Part shown: positions 28,196 through 37,406 of the stretch, piece after piece | Position numbering within the stretch: position 1 is the stretch's first letter | Layout of the letters: each line of letters begins with the position of its first letter | Made by a program: the position numbers and the translations under genes | Notes under the pieces: model-generated | Database searches by the model: none | Seen by the model: only the letters and a program-made list of their open reading frames with translations | Told to the model about the DNA's origin: nothing | Source of the DNA: Allobacillus salarius | Lineage (GTDB): Bacteria; Bacillota; Bacilli; Bacillales; Alkalibacillaceae | Reading direction: 5' to 3' | Length of the DNA: 64,000 bases | Assembly (NCBI RefSeq): GCF_007559425.1 | Contig: NZ_VMHE01000003.1 | Span: 90,904-154,903, forward strand

Positions 28196-28378
28196 TCGGG
28201 CGGCTGCACACGTTTGTCGGGCGGCTGCACGCGCTTGTCGGGCGGCTGCACACGCTTGTCGGGTGGCTGCACGCGTTTGTCGGGTGGCTGCACGCGCTTG
28301 TCGGGCGGCTGCACGCGCTTGTCGGGCGGCTGCACACGCTTGTCGGGTGGCTGCACGCGTTTGTCGGGCGGCTTCCTA
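28196..28378 (+). repeat. 21-bp-period GC-rich array (8 full units plus a partial)
   Basis: TCGGG starts at 28196, 28217, 28238, 28259, 28280, 28301, 28322, 28343 and 28364, exactly 21 bp apart. Each unit is TCGGGYGGCTGCACRCG followed by YTTG; differences are almost all C/T or A/G transitions, so these units are the most uniform of any array here. It lies between degU and degV, just beyond the degU terminator. Because 21 is a multiple of 3, several frames stay open through it; I regard those as artefacts. The rest of the gap 28057-28449 shows nothing else but the terminator. Confidence 0.93.
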
Positions 28379-28404
28379 AAAGTTTTCAAGCCCTAATCCC
28401 AACA

Positions 28405-28436
28405 ACCAAAAAGAAACCGCGACCTGCGCGGTTTCT
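28405..28436 (-). terminator. Intrinsic terminator of degSU
   Basis: AGAAACCGCG and CGCGGTTTCT form a perfect 10-bp stem with 5-base loop (28412-28436); on the minus strand TTTTTGG follows. Confidence 0.88.
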
Positions 28437-28449
28437 ATCATCATACAAA

Positions 28450-29121
28450 TTACTTCACTTCCACCCAACCGTTTTTGATAGCTGTTACAACAGCTTGGGT
28501 ACGGTCGTTCACACTCATTTTTTGTAAAATATTTGAAACGTGGTTTTTAACTGTTTTTTCACTAATATAAAGATCTTCTGAAATTGATCGATTACTTCTT
28601 CCGTCGGTCATCAACTGCAATACTTCACATTCTCTTCTCGTCAATAAATGTAATGGCTTGCGGTATTCAACATGGGTAAATCCGTCGCCTTCTCGTGAAG
28701 AAAGACGGTGGTAGTCTTTCAATAGATTATGTGTCACTTTTGGATGAACATAAGAGCCGCCTTCACTTACAATTTTAATCGCATTCACGAGCTCGTCCGT
28801 GTCCATTTCTTTTAACATGTAACCAAGAGCACCCGTTTTTAATGCATGGACGACATAAGATTCATCATCATGTATAGATAGAATAATGACCCGTACATCC
28901 GGGAAACGGTCGATTAGTTGCTGGGTAGCTTCTACACCGTTTATATGTGGCATATTAATATCCATTATGACAACGTCCGGGTGATATTTCGAGACGAGGT
29001 CTAATGCCTCTGTTCCATCGTTACCTTCTGCAATCACTCGGAAGTCATCTTCAAATTCTAAGATTCGCTTTATTCCTTCTCGAAATAATTTATGGTCATC
29101 AATCAAGACGATATTCGTCAT
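28450..29121 (-). CDS. degU: Response regulator DegU
   Basis: 223 residues from the ATG at 29121 ([16 protein letters not shown]), 7 bases after TAGGAGG; a longer frame upstream has no ribosome site. The receiver domain has the phospho-acceptor Asp in VVIMDINMP (about D54); the C-terminal LuxR-type HTH includes [43 protein letters not shown]. With DegS it controls the switch between motility, competence and exoenzyme secretion; its likely targets flank it here (flagella, comF, subtilase). Confidence 0.96.
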   Translation of the reverse strand: MTNIVLIDDHKLFREGIKRILEFEDDFRVIAEGNDGTEALDLVSKYHPDVVIMDINMPHINGVEATQQLIDRFPDVRVIILSIHDDESYVVHALKTGALGYMLKEMDTDELVNAIKIVSEGGSYVHPKVTHNLLKDYHRLSSREGDGFTHVEYRKPLHLLTRRECEVLQLMTDGRSNRSISEDLYISEKTVKNHVSNILQKMSVNDRTQAVVTAIKNGWVEVK

Positions 29122-29345
29122 TAACTTACCTCCTAAAAGTGCTAGTTCTAGTACTGGGAATAAGCTTCGATTCGTATTTGTTTGTTGCAACCTACAATAA
29201 GTTTAGCAATCCATAACATTAACTTTATTATGTTCTCTTATATAACTATCGGTATTTTATAAAAATTTTAAAAGGATAGTAGCGTTTTGTCTCTCTTTTT
29301 CTCGATCATTTCCAGATACAACCATCTTCGCTACTTACCACTGTG

Positions 29346-30488
29346 TTACTTCGATTGATGCGGAATAGAAATTTTCACGCGAGTACCCTTGCCAGGACTC
29401 GATTCGATGGAAAACTCACCATTCAGAATATCAATCCTTTCCCGCATGCCAATTAATCCAAACGATTCTTCATTTTTTACATTCGGATTGAATCCTTTTC
29501 CGTCATCGATAATATGCAAATTCAACTTTGGCGGTGTGTTTTCGTAAATCACACGAATTACTCGAGCTTCTGCATGCTTTAGTGCATTTTGCAGTGCTTC
29601 TTGTATTAAACGGAACGCAGCTGTTTCAAATTGCTGATTAAACCGCTGTTCTCTTCCGCGCATAATAAATTCAATTCTCACTTGGTGGTACTCTTCGGTT
29701 GTTGCAATATATTTGCGTAATGTTGGGACCAGGCCGAGATCATCCAGTGCCATTGGCCGGAGATCATAAATGATACGTCGGACTTCGTATAATGCTTTTC
29801 GTACCATTTCTTTCATCGTTTTGACTTCTCCCAAGCCTTGTTCGATGCCTCGCTCCCGGAATGTTTTTCCGACGATTTCAGATCGAATCATGACATTGGC
29901 GAGCATTTGTGCAGGTCCATCATGCATTTCACGTGAAAGACTTCGTCGCTCCTCTTCTTGAGCTTCGATAATTTTCAATCCAAATTCTTGGCTATCTTTC
30001 GCCGATTGAATCGTTTCATTAATTTCTTTAAAGTCTGTCATTAAGTAGTTTAAAATGACATTTGTTTTACTCAATAAATTTTGAGATCGTTCAATACTCG
30101 TCCCTAATGCCCGAATGCGCTGTTCGAGTTCTTCACGCCGTTTGATTAACCCTTCTTCTTTTTGCCTTTGCAAGACAATTTGTGTCTGGATGTTATGCGT
30201 GTGGTTGTAAACCTCGTGAACCTCTTCTTCGCTATATCGATCGAAGTTTTTACTGACTTCGGATAAGCGCAACCGGGAAAGTTTTAATTTTCGTTCGAGT
30301 TGATCGTTTTCATCGATTAAATTTTTAACTTCCTGCTTAATATTCGTCAATTCTCGCTCTAGCGCTTGTTGTTGTTTGCGTGATTCTTCTCCTAAAGAGA
30401 AAATTTCATCTTTACTATTGCTGACCACATCAACCATTTCATTGATGATCTGATCCAATGCTTTTTCGGAATCTTGCACTGTTGACAT
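29346..30488 (-). CDS. degS: Cytoplasmic sensor histidine kinase DegS
   Basis: 380 residues with no membrane segment: an N-terminal coiled-coil sensor (about 1-170), the HisKA_3 box LSREMHDGPAQMLAN (phospho-acceptor His near 188) and the HATPase end (LIQEALQNALKHA, IDDGKGFNP, GLIGMRERI). A 224-bp gap separates it from degU. The short leader carries a G-rich ribosome site. Confidence 0.96.
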   Translation of the reverse strand: MSTVQDSEKALDQIINEMVDVVSNSKDEIFSLGEESRKQQQALERELTNIKQEVKNLIDENDQLERKLKLSRLRLSEVSKNFDRYSEEEVHEVYNHTHNIQTQIVLQRQKEEGLIKRREELEQRIRALGTSIERSQNLLSKTNVILNYLMTDFKEINETIQSAKDSQEFGLKIIEAQEEERRSLSREMHDGPAQMLANVMIRSEIVGKTFRERGIEQGLGEVKTMKEMVRKALYEVRRIIYDLRPMALDDLGLVPTLRKYIATTEEYHQVRIEFIMRGREQRFNQQFETAAFRLIQEALQNALKHAEARVIRVIYENTPPKLNLHIIDDGKGFNPNVKNEESFGLIGMRERIDILNGEFSIESSPGKGTRVKISIPHQSK

Positions 30489-30507
30489 TCATTAGGCCTC
30501 CATTTTA

Positions 30508-30535
30508 CCTATAACTTTCGCCGGATAAAGGTCAA
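30508..30535 (-). promoter_or_regulatory. Candidate SigA promoter of degS
   Basis: Minus strand TTGACC, 16 bases, TATAGG; the start point would fall about 13 bases before the degS ATG. To its right, 30536-30870 is T-rich and shows no gene or structure I can support. Confidence 0.5.
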
Positions 30536-30871
30536 TTTTGGGGGGGGAAATAAAAACTATTTATCCTTTATGTGGTCAACCTTTAATTATAATTCATCAT
30601 ATCACAGTTGTTACCCATTCACCTTTACAGTTCGCTAACAAATCCTTTACTATACTTTTAATATTCACCTTTCGGATCAGCACTTTTTCTTTTGAAAGGC
30701 GTTTATTGAGTAGAATCAAATCGCTTTCAATAAGTTTTTCTCATTATCAGATCATTTTTTTCTATAAATTAGTTAAATTATTATTCTATTTGTTATTATA
30801 CCCTTATTTTTTATATTTTTTAATAGCAATCCTTCTTTTTTTAACTAATTTGCTTTTTCCTGTCCAATACA

Positions 30872-30900
30872 TTGCCGTTTTTTGTCCTGTTATATATACT
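30872..30900 (+). promoter_or_regulatory. Candidate SigA promoter of the YvyE-LCP pair
   Basis: TTGCCG, 17 bases, TATACT, followed at a short distance by AGGAGG and the ATG at 30922. Confidence 0.6.
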
Positions 30901-30921
30901 ATAAGTTTAGGAGGATTTACA

Positions 30922-31566
30922 ATGCTAGAAAGCTATTTAACGATCAAGGGTGAGGGTGAACACGAAATTGTTATCCAAAAATCCCGTTTTATCGGATATG
31001 TAAAACGTACAGAAACCGAAGAGGAAGCTCAACAATTCATCCAACAAATAAAAAAGAAGCATTACCAAGCGACCCATAATTGCTCAGCGTACATGATCGG
31101 AGAGCAAAATCTTACCCAAAAGGCAAATGATGATGGTGAGCCAAGCGGAACAGCTGGTGTACCTATGCTTGAGGTATTAATAAAGATGGATTTAAAAGAT
31201 ACATGTGTTGTTGTAACGCGTTATTTTGGAGGTATTAAGTTGGGGGCAGGCGGCTTAATCCGTGCTTATTCCAGCGCCACTTCCGAAGCAATCAAACATG
31301 TTGGAGTCGTTAGACGTTCCTTAATGAAAGAAATCATTATTGAAGCAGACTATCATTTACTCGGCAAAGTGGAAAATGAGCTGCGCAATCAAAATCATTT
31401 GATCGATACGATTGATTATGCAGACCTCGTGAGGTTCCATGTATATGTACCTATTGCTGAAACCGACTCTTTTCAGCAGTGGATGACGGATTTTACCAAT
31501 GCTCAAGTGAAACTTTCTGTCGGGAACGAACGTCATATGGAAGTAGATGTGTCATTAAACGAATAA
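30922..31566 (+). CDS. yvyE: YvyE/YigZ (IMPACT, UPF0029) family protein
   Basis: 214 residues from the ATG at 30922 behind AGGAGG; an open frame extends upstream but has no coding look. Motifs: KSRFIGYVKRTETEEEAQQFI, NCSAYMIG, DDGEPSGTAGVPMLEVL, VVTRYFGGIKLGAGGLIRAY, then a C-terminal ferredoxin-like domain. The family is related to yeast GCN1-competitor IMPACT; in bacteria the role is unproven. Divergent from degS, as in B. subtilis. Confidence 0.93.
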   Translation: MLESYLTIKGEGEHEIVIQKSRFIGYVKRTETEEEAQQFIQQIKKKHYQATHNCSAYMIGEQNLTQKANDDGEPSGTAGVPMLEVLIKMDLKDTCVVVTRYFGGIKLGAGGLIRAYSSATSEAIKHVGVVRRSLMKEIIIEADYHLLGKVENELRNQNHLIDTIDYADLVRFHVYVPIAETDSFQQWMTDFTNAQVKLSVGNERHMEVDVSLNE

Positions 31567-31582
31567 GAGAGGATTTCGACGT

Positions 31583-32575
31583 ATGAGAAAACGTACAAAA
31601 ATAATGATTGGATTACTTGTCGTTCTATTTACTAGCCTGGCAGGTATCTTTGTTTATGGTCATTCAATCTATCAAGAGGCAGAAAAAGCTGTGGACGCTT
31701 CGCAACAAGAATTGGAGCGTGGTGATAAGTCGGAAAAGCGTGAAGAAAAAGTTGATCCGAGTAAAGATAATGTATCCATTTTGTTTATAGGAGTTGACGA
31801 CAGTGACGCACGTGAAGGGTCTTCTAGCTTAGCAGACGCACTTGTCGTAGCGACGTTTAATAAGAAAGAAAACTCTATTAATCTTGTTAGTATTCCAAGA
31901 GATTCTTATGTAGATGTCCCTTATCAACTAGAAAAAGATAAAATCACCCATGTTCATGCGAAAGCTGGATTGGATGAAACGGTTGATACTGTTGAAGGTT
32001 TGCTTGATGTTCCGGTCGATTATTATGTACGATTGGATTTCGAAGCGTTTGTTAAAGTGGTTGATACGTTGGGTGGCGTGCCATTCGATGTTCCATATTA
32101 TATGGAAGAATCAAATAGTCAGGATGAAAAGGGTTCTATCGTTTTACAGCCCGGCAAACAACAATTGACTGGTGAAGAAGCTCTTGCGGTTGCCCGGACC
32201 CGGAAATACGATAATGATTTAATGCGTGGTCAACGCCAAATGGAATTGTTAGATACAATCCTGAAAGAAACAATGTCGGTTTCCAATTTGACGAAGTACG
32301 GCGATTTAATTAACGACATTAGCGATCATTTAACGACCAATATGCCGTTTAATGAAATGGTAAGTCTTCATAGTTATATAACGGACATGAATGGTGTGCA
32401 AATGGACAAAATGCAATTAAGTGGAAATAACTTAATGAAAAATGGCGTGTATTATTTCGAACTGGAGAATGAAAGCGTTGAAGCGATTCAAAAAGATTTA
32501 AGGGAGCATTTAGGTCTTCCGACTTCCGTAGCAGATTCAACAGAACAGAAAAATACGATTAACTCAGGCAGTTAA
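31583..32575 (+). CDS. LCP (LytR-CpsA-Psr) family cell-wall polymer ligase
   Basis: 330 residues: one membrane anchor (about 8-27), then the extracytoplasmic LCP domain with ILFIGVDDSD, DALVVATFN, VSIPRDSYVDVP, KITHVHAKAG, and ARTRKYDNDLMRGQRQMELL, which contain the conserved Asp and Arg residues that hold the polyprenyl-pyrophosphate. LCP enzymes attach teichoic acids to peptidoglycan. It follows yvyE by 16 bases (one transcript). Corresponds by position to B. subtilis tagU (lytR). Confidence 0.92.
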   Translation: MRKRTKIMIGLLVVLFTSLAGIFVYGHSIYQEAEKAVDASQQELERGDKSEKREEKVDPSKDNVSILFIGVDDSDAREGSSSLADALVVATFNKKENSINLVSIPRDSYVDVPYQLEKDKITHVHAKAGLDETVDTVEGLLDVPVDYYVRLDFEAFVKVVDTLGGVPFDVPYYMEESNSQDEKGSIVLQPGKQQLTGEEALAVARTRKYDNDLMRGQRQMELLDTILKETMSVSNLTKYGDLINDISDHLTTNMPFNEMVSLHSYITDMNGVQMDKMQLSGNNLMKNGVYYFELENESVEAIQKDLREHLGLPTSVADSTEQKNTINSGS

Positions 32576-32618
32576 TGCATGAAATTCGAAAAATTTAACT
32601 ATTATCGTATGAAATTTA

Positions 32619-32653
32619 TAAAACCTTCCATTGCGGGAGGTTTTTTTATACAA
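32619..32653 (+). terminator. Intrinsic terminator of yvyE-LCP
   Basis: AAAACCTTCC and GGGAGGTTTT pair with a short loop, followed by seven Ts. Confidence 0.85.
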
Positions 32654-32688
32654 AAAAAAGACCACCAACACGGATGTTGGTGGCAAAA
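32650..32688 (-). terminator. Orphan minus-strand terminator
   Basis: CCACCAACA and TGTTGGTGG form a perfect 9-bp stem with a 4-base loop; on the minus strand TCTTTTTTTTG follows. No coding gene on the minus strand feeds into it: the next gene to the right (33177) runs the other way. It therefore points to an uncharacterised minus-strand transcript. Confidence 0.75.
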
Positions 32689-32770
32689 AGATAGCGTCTA
32701 AATAAAACCTTATGATCGAGGTTAACTCTATTGTAATACACGACATTGCGCATTACAATACATCCTTATT
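32650..32770 (-). ncRNA. Candidate small structured RNA ending at the orphan terminator
   Basis: Reading leftward, three potential hairpins come in succession: TATTGTAAT/ATTACAATA (9-bp arms, 14-base loop, 32729-32760), AACCT/AAGGTT (about 32706-32723), then the terminator. No open frame with a ribosome site is seen. I cannot identify a convincing promoter; the 5' end is unknown. The gene-free stretch 32576-33176 otherwise holds very AT-rich DNA with a loose direct repeat (ATAGTTATATTTT at about 32804 and 32867), probably upstream DNA of the subtilase gene. Confidence 0.35.
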
Positions 32771-33176
32771 GAGAAATAAAATAAAAAAAGATTACTAAAA
32801 TACAATGATAGTTATATTTTTGTTCATATTATTATAATTAGTTTCATTTAATAATTATTATAAATAGTTATATTTTGTTATATAATGTTCATATAGCGTG
32901 AGTAATTAGTCCTGCAAATCACTTTCCTAATATTTATTTATTAAATTAATTTCTAAAATCGGAAATTGTTGGTGTGATCGCGTTTTTTAGTTTACTTGTC
33001 TCTTTTTAGTCTAAATTACCTAGTTCTATATACATTCCGTCCGACAAATACTGTGTAAATTTTCAAACAATTCTAGGTATTTTTTATCTTACAAATTTAA
33101 ATCGAAATACTCAATGAATATGATGACTTTTTAGCTATACTATTTAGTATCACTAAATTTTCCAAGGAGGAATTAA

Positions 33177-34622
33177 ATGAAGAAACTAGTTTCATTATCT
33201 ATTCTATTATTTGTATTAATCTTTTCGGTTTCTGCACTATCCGCTCAAGAGCCTGAAGATTATTACTCAGTTGTCTTGAAAAATAGCAACCAGGTAAACC
33301 AGTTTAAACAGGAATTAAAAGATGCTGGTGCTGAAGTTGTTTATGAAGTACCAGAATTAGGATACTATCAAGTGAAAGGCACACCTAGCCAAGTAGCAAA
33401 CGTTAGTAAGTTGAATGGCGTCGCTGCTGCTTCACCTTCAATAAAGTGGGATTTACAGAAAACAGAAAAGGTCAAGATGTCTCAACAAGAACTTGAGGCG
33501 CAACTAGAAGCAGCAGATCCTGGACAAGCTGCGATGTGGCCGCTTCAGTGGGATGTTCAGCGTATTACAGAAAACGGAAAAAGCTATGATGTTCATACAG
33601 GTTCCCATGATACTGTAGTCGCTGTGCTCGATACAGGTATTAACTTGCAACACCCTGACTTAGCTCCAAACATCGTTGAAGGATCTAAAAACTTTGTTCC
33701 TGCCGGGGGTTTTCGTGGTACTGAACCTGGCGAAACAGGTGATGTGAATAAAGTACAAGATCTTCACGGACATGGAAGTCACGTTTCTGGTCATATTGCT
33801 GGTAATGGCAACATGTTAGGTGTTGGTCCTGACTTAGGCCTACGCGCTTACCGTGTGTTCGGACAAAGCTCTGCTGAAACTCCGTGGATTTTAGCTGCGA
33901 TGGTTCAAGCAGCAGATGATGGTTCTGATGTTTTATCCATGAGCCTTGGTGGCTTTGATTACCTCGGACAAGTATTTGAGAAGAACCCTGAAACAGGTAA
34001 ATGGGAAAATGCAGGAAATAATAGTGCTGATATGGTAGCTTACAAACGAGCACTTCAATACGTTGAAAGCAAAGGTGCAGTCGTTGTCACTTCAGCAGGT
34101 AACGATGGTTTAGATGCACGAAACAACAAACAAGTCGTTGAATTCATCAATGACAGCCTTGGCGAAAATGTTCAACTACGCGGAACAGCGAAAATTGCAC
34201 CAGCTGATTACGCTGGAATCATTAACGTCTCTGCAACAGGTCCAAATGATCAGCTAGCTGTTTATTCAAACTACGGTGCTGGTTTTGTTGACTTAGCTAC
34301 AGTCGGTGGCGACACACGCTTATACGATCAGTACGCAGCTGAAGGTCGACTTAATGAATACTTAGAGAACCAAATGCACTACGACGAATTCACGTTGAGT
34401 GCTGACTCAGAAGGTGCCGGTTACTACTTCAGTGTCGGAACTTCTATGGCGACTCCTAAAGCATCAGCAGTAGCTGCATTGATTATCGATCAGCATAACG
34501 GTGAGTTGAACCCGAACCAAGTGAAGAATATTCTTTACAAAAAAGGTGTTGAAAAAGTTAAAGGTAACGAAAAGAAAAAGTTTGGTAATGGTCACTTAAA
34601 TGCATTTGATGCAGTGAGATAA
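33177..34622 (+). CDS. Secreted subtilisin-like serine protease (S8)
   Basis: 481 residues. Signal peptide about 1-23 (LSILLFVLIFSVSALSA), an I9-type propeptide (about 28-95, YYSVVLKNSNQVNQF) that acts as folding chaperone and inhibitor, then the catalytic domain with the full triad: D152 (VLDTGIN), H197 (HGHGSHVSGH), S423 (GTSMATP), plus the oxyanion Asn in VVTSAGNDG. Longer than subtilisin Carlsberg-type enzymes because of insertions. Strong ribosome site CAAGGAGG. In relatives such exoproteases are under DegU control; here I see no defined operator in the AT-rich upstream region. Confidence 0.95.
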   Translation: MKKLVSLSILLFVLIFSVSALSAQEPEDYYSVVLKNSNQVNQFKQELKDAGAEVVYEVPELGYYQVKGTPSQVANVSKLNGVAAASPSIKWDLQKTEKVKMSQQELEAQLEAADPGQAAMWPLQWDVQRITENGKSYDVHTGSHDTVVAVLDTGINLQHPDLAPNIVEGSKNFVPAGGFRGTEPGETGDVNKVQDLHGHGSHVSGHIAGNGNMLGVGPDLGLRAYRVFGQSSAETPWILAAMVQAADDGSDVLSMSLGGFDYLGQVFEKNPETGKWENAGNNSADMVAYKRALQYVESKGAVVVTSAGNDGLDARNNKQVVEFINDSLGENVQLRGTAKIAPADYAGIINVSATGPNDQLAVYSNYGAGFVDLATVGGDTRLYDQYAAEGRLNEYLENQMHYDEFTLSADSEGAGYYFSVGTSMATPKASAVAALIIDQHNGELNPNQVKNILYKKGVEKVKGNEKKKFGNGHLNAFDAVR

Positions 34623-34640
34623 GATTGTTATTGAGAAAGA

Positions 34641-34671
34641 AAGGCACTGACTTCGGTCGGTGCCTTTTTTC
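34641..34671 (+). terminator. Intrinsic terminator of the subtilase gene
   Basis: GGCAC.GAC and GTCGGTGCC stem with TTCG-type loop, followed by six Ts. Confidence 0.88.
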
Positions 34672-34757
34672 ATGTTGGGTAGTAGAGGAAGTTAACACCA
34701 CAGCGTTCAAGCACAAAGAAGCTTGACAGCTATCAAGTGTGTATTCAGCATACTAAT

Positions 34758-34880
34758 GTGCTCTATTCTACGGTAGCGCTGAAATATTACGCTCTACCCT
34801 CTATTTGAAGCGCTCTATTCAACGGTAGCTTGCTGAAATAATGTTCTACCCTCGATTTGAAGCGCTCAATTTTATAAAAC
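34758..34880 (+). repeat. 52-bp-period array with GCTCTA boxes at alternating 31 and 21 bp
   Basis: Copies of a 52-bp unit start at 34758 and 34810, with a third partial copy at 34862. Within them the box GCTCTATTC or GCTCTACCC (once GTTCTACCC, once GCTCAATTT) starts at 34760, 34791, 34812, 34843 and 34864: spacing 31, 21, 31, 21. It lies in the convergent gap between the subtilase and the permease, beyond the subtilase terminator. It differs from the other arrays but keeps whole-helical-turn spacing. Confidence 0.78.
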
Positions 34881-34911
34881 AACAGTAGGCATCAACTATT
34901 CAAACAATAAA

Positions 34912-34938
34912 CGGAAGAGTCATTAAAACTCTTCCGCA
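34912..34938 (-). terminator. Intrinsic terminator of the amino-acid permease
   Basis: CGGAAGAGT and ACTCTTCCG form a 9-bp stem with a 7-base loop; the minus-strand tail is T-rich (TTTATTGTTT). Confidence 0.75.
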
Positions 34939-34953
34939 TCCTTATAATCCGAG

Positions 34954-36471
34954 TCAAACCGCTCCGTCAGTAAACTCTTTTTCCTCGTCTTTCGAGTCTT
35001 TCAAATCGAACTGATCTTTACCTAAAATAAAGTAAGCCAAATCTTTGCGTTTATAGCTCATTAAATCTTTTCGTTTTACCAAGTAGAAAATTAAGCCGAC
35101 AGCAATCCATACACCTAAAGCGATGAAGGATTCTTTGCCTAATACAGCAGGTGAACCTGGTACTAACAACAATAGTAAAAATCCAATCGATGAAATCATA
35201 CCGAGCATGGCAATCGACTTTTTCCCTGGCGCGACGATTTCAAGTGCTGCATTAACGTCGCCGTCATCTTTCCACCGTAAAATTTTAAAAGCCGTAAAAC
35301 AAGTATAGAAATAAGCAATGGATACGCCGACGGATGACATGTCGACAACCCATCCGAGAACGTTACGTCCAAAGAAAGGAGCGATCAAGACAATAATTGA
35401 GGTGAAAATAATGCCCCAATGTGGCGTGTGGTGCTTTTTATGCAAACGGGAAAAGATGCTTGGAAGAACTTTTCCTCGAGACATTGCGAATAAAACACGG
35501 CTAGAACTGATCATGAAACCATTCAGTCCAGTAAATATCCCCATCGATAACCCAATCGCTAGAATGATCAGTCCCCAAGTTCCGAGGATTTCTTGAACAA
35601 CGGTTCCTGTTCCCCATAAATACCCCGCTTCAGATGTTTCGATCCAAGGCGTCGCAACAGCGGTTGCCGCAATCATCAATGCGTAAATGACCCACGCGAA
35701 AACAATCGCCAACATGATTAGTGTTAATGCTTTTTTCGATGAAAAATTAAATTCTTCAGCGGCTTGCGGTACGTTATCAAAACCGACATAAGCAAATGGT
35801 GCAATCGCAACAATCGTCAAAATGGCTCCAATCGTTGAAATGTTTGGTGAGAAGGCTGGTGATAAATTACTCAATGATGTTGCAGGGCTTCCAACCATAA
35901 ACGAAGATACCGTTACTACAGCAAGGATGAGCAGTAAGCAAAAAATGAATTGCATACGGCCAGATAAACTAGAACCACGAATATTCATGACTGCAAATAG
36001 GATAATCAATGTAGAGACAATCAAAATCTCCGTAATATAAACATCCCAACCTGCAACTTCATAAAGCTTTCCTTGCTGAATGAAATCAGGAAAAATGAAC
36101 TTTAACATTAAGGCGAACGCTGTTGCATTCAATGCCACAATGCATATATAACCTAAAGTCAAGAACCAACCACTAATGAAAGCGTGCGTTCGGTTTAAAC
36201 CTAAGAAAGCATAAGCAAATTCACCGCCAGAAACAGGGAAATTGCGAATTAACACGCCATAACTAATGGCGATGATGGCCATTAACAACGCACCAATCCC
36301 CAATCCTATCATAACTCCAGCAGGTCCAGCTTGACCCATCCATGTGGCGGGCATGACGAATGATCCCCAACCAATCGATGAACCAAGTGCAACCGCCCAC
36401 ACCCAATGGGGCTTTAATGTACGATCTAACGTTTCTCTCTTTTCAAGTGTCGTTACTTTTTTTCTACTCAA
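34954..36471 (-). CDS. APC-superfamily amino-acid permease
   Basis: 505 residues, about 12 membrane helices. The first helix region (LGSSIGWGSFVMPATWMGQAGPAG) and FAYVGFDNVPQAAEEF are typical of the APC family, whose unwound helices 1 and 6 bind the substrate amine. Charged C-terminal tail (KDSKDEEKEFTDGAV). Substrate cannot be read from sequence. Single gene; its 5' gap (36472-36765) shows no feature I can support. Confidence 0.88.
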   Translation of the reverse strand: MSRKKVTTLEKRETLDRTLKPHWVWAVALGSSIGWGSFVMPATWMGQAGPAGVMIGLGIGALLMAIIAISYGVLIRNFPVSGGEFAYAFLGLNRTHAFISGWFLTLGYICIVALNATAFALMLKFIFPDFIQQGKLYEVAGWDVYITEILIVSTLIILFAVMNIRGSSLSGRMQFIFCLLLILAVVTVSSFMVGSPATSLSNLSPAFSPNISTIGAILTIVAIAPFAYVGFDNVPQAAEEFNFSSKKALTLIMLAIVFAWVIYALMIAATAVATPWIETSEAGYLWGTGTVVQEILGTWGLIILAIGLSMGIFTGLNGFMISSSRVLFAMSRGKVLPSIFSRLHKKHHTPHWGIIFTSIIVLIAPFFGRNVLGWVVDMSSVGVSIAYFYTCFTAFKILRWKDDGDVNAALEIVAPGKKSIAMLGMISSIGFLLLLLVPGSPAVLGKESFIALGVWIAVGLIFYLVKRKDLMSYKRKDLAYFILGKDQFDLKDSKDEEKEFTDGAV

Positions 36472-36765
36472 AACATTGGACTCCTTCTAGTTCGTTAATG
36501 TAATAACTATACCCAAATATCATTTTTATATTCCGTTATGTATTGTATCACTAAAATTTTTACCGATTTTATTCATCTGACATAAGAGCTAGTTAGAAGA
36601 AGGATGGTATCGAAATGAGCGAAAATTAATCATATATTTTTTCCACTTACTCAAATTCGATAACATTTCGTATCATACAGCCGAATATCAAAGAAATTTT
36701 ATCGTTAATCACCGTATAAGGAGACGTTAACCCGTCGATAATGGAGTAGAAAGCTAGGTGATTAT

Positions 36766-37377
36766 ATGAAATTTTTAAAGAAGATTTTTTTATTGTTCAT
36801 CCTCTCTTTTTTATACATAGTTATTTCCAATGGTCTCCGGCTTTACTCTTACATTGAGACATCACCTGTCGTTGATTGGGCGGATGAATTTCCAGATGCT
36901 GTAGAAACATTTCAGTCAATCGATTTGGATTCTGTGGAAATCACTGACGAACCATTGCCACAAGTCGCCCAAGAACGGACAAAGGATTCTCATGAAACAG
37001 ACTCACCAGTTGCCGCGATTAACGAACCGTATGAAGTTTCACCATACGATGTAAAATTCGAACGGCTAAATCAGCAAACGTTGACGGAAATCAAGGAGTT
37101 GGCAAATGAGTTTAAAAATGACTTGGCAAATCAAGAAAATGCTCTTTCACAAAGTATGTTGTTTTTAAAATATGAAAAGAAAGCACGTGATTTCGAAGAG
37201 GAAACTGACAATCGATTTGATGCGTTTTTGGAAGATTTAAAAGAAGATACGAGTGATGATGAGTGGAATCGATTGGAGAAAAAGTACACACGTAAATATG
37301 AACGAGCCAAGAAAAAGCTCGTCGATCAGGTTATGGAGAAAGCTAATGAATTGTTCACGGCAGGAGAAGCGGAATAA
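36766..37377 (+). CDS. Unknown membrane-anchored acidic protein
   Basis: 203 residues: an N-terminal membrane anchor (about 5-25, KIFLLFILSFLYIVISNGL), then a soluble, acidic, mainly helical region, with a stretch rich in E/D/K (about 165-200) that looks coiled-coil. The ATG follows GCTAGGTGATTAT. No family recognised. It converges with the next gene, whose product has the same general plan (short anchor plus acidic helical domain). Confidence 0.7.
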   Translation: MKFLKKIFLLFILSFLYIVISNGLRLYSYIETSPVVDWADEFPDAVETFQSIDLDSVEITDEPLPQVAQERTKDSHETDSPVAAINEPYEVSPYDVKFERLNQQTLTEIKELANEFKNDLANQENALSQSMLFLKYEKKARDFEEETDNRFDAFLEDLKEDTSDDEWNRLEKKYTRKYERAKKKLVDQVMEKANELFTAGEAE

Positions 37378-37406
37378 ATCAATCAGTATTATTCCGCTGG
37401 GTTCAC
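37375..37406. terminator. Shared hairpin across the two convergent stop codons
   Basis: GCGGAATAA and TATTATTCCGC pair around the 11-base gap between the converging genes. It overlaps both stop codons; the T-run is poor on either strand, so its strength is uncertain. Confidence 0.5.

Noticed and set aside
28117..28527. Long open frames with heptapeptide repeats (PPDKRVQ, TRLSGGC and others) through the 28.2-kb array
   Set aside because: A 21-bp period keeps several frames open on both strands by arithmetic. No ribosome site fits, and AT-rich arrays of the same pitch contain stop codons, so coding is not what the arrays share.
30538..30921. N-terminal extension of the YvyE frame
   Set aside because: The family begins at MLESYLTIKGEGEHE; the upstream part is T-rich, lacks a ribosome site, and a promoter and AGGAGG sit inside it.
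32564..32746. Minus-strand 60-codon frame near the orphan terminator
   Set aside because: No ribosome site; it runs through the terminator stem and has no protein-like composition.
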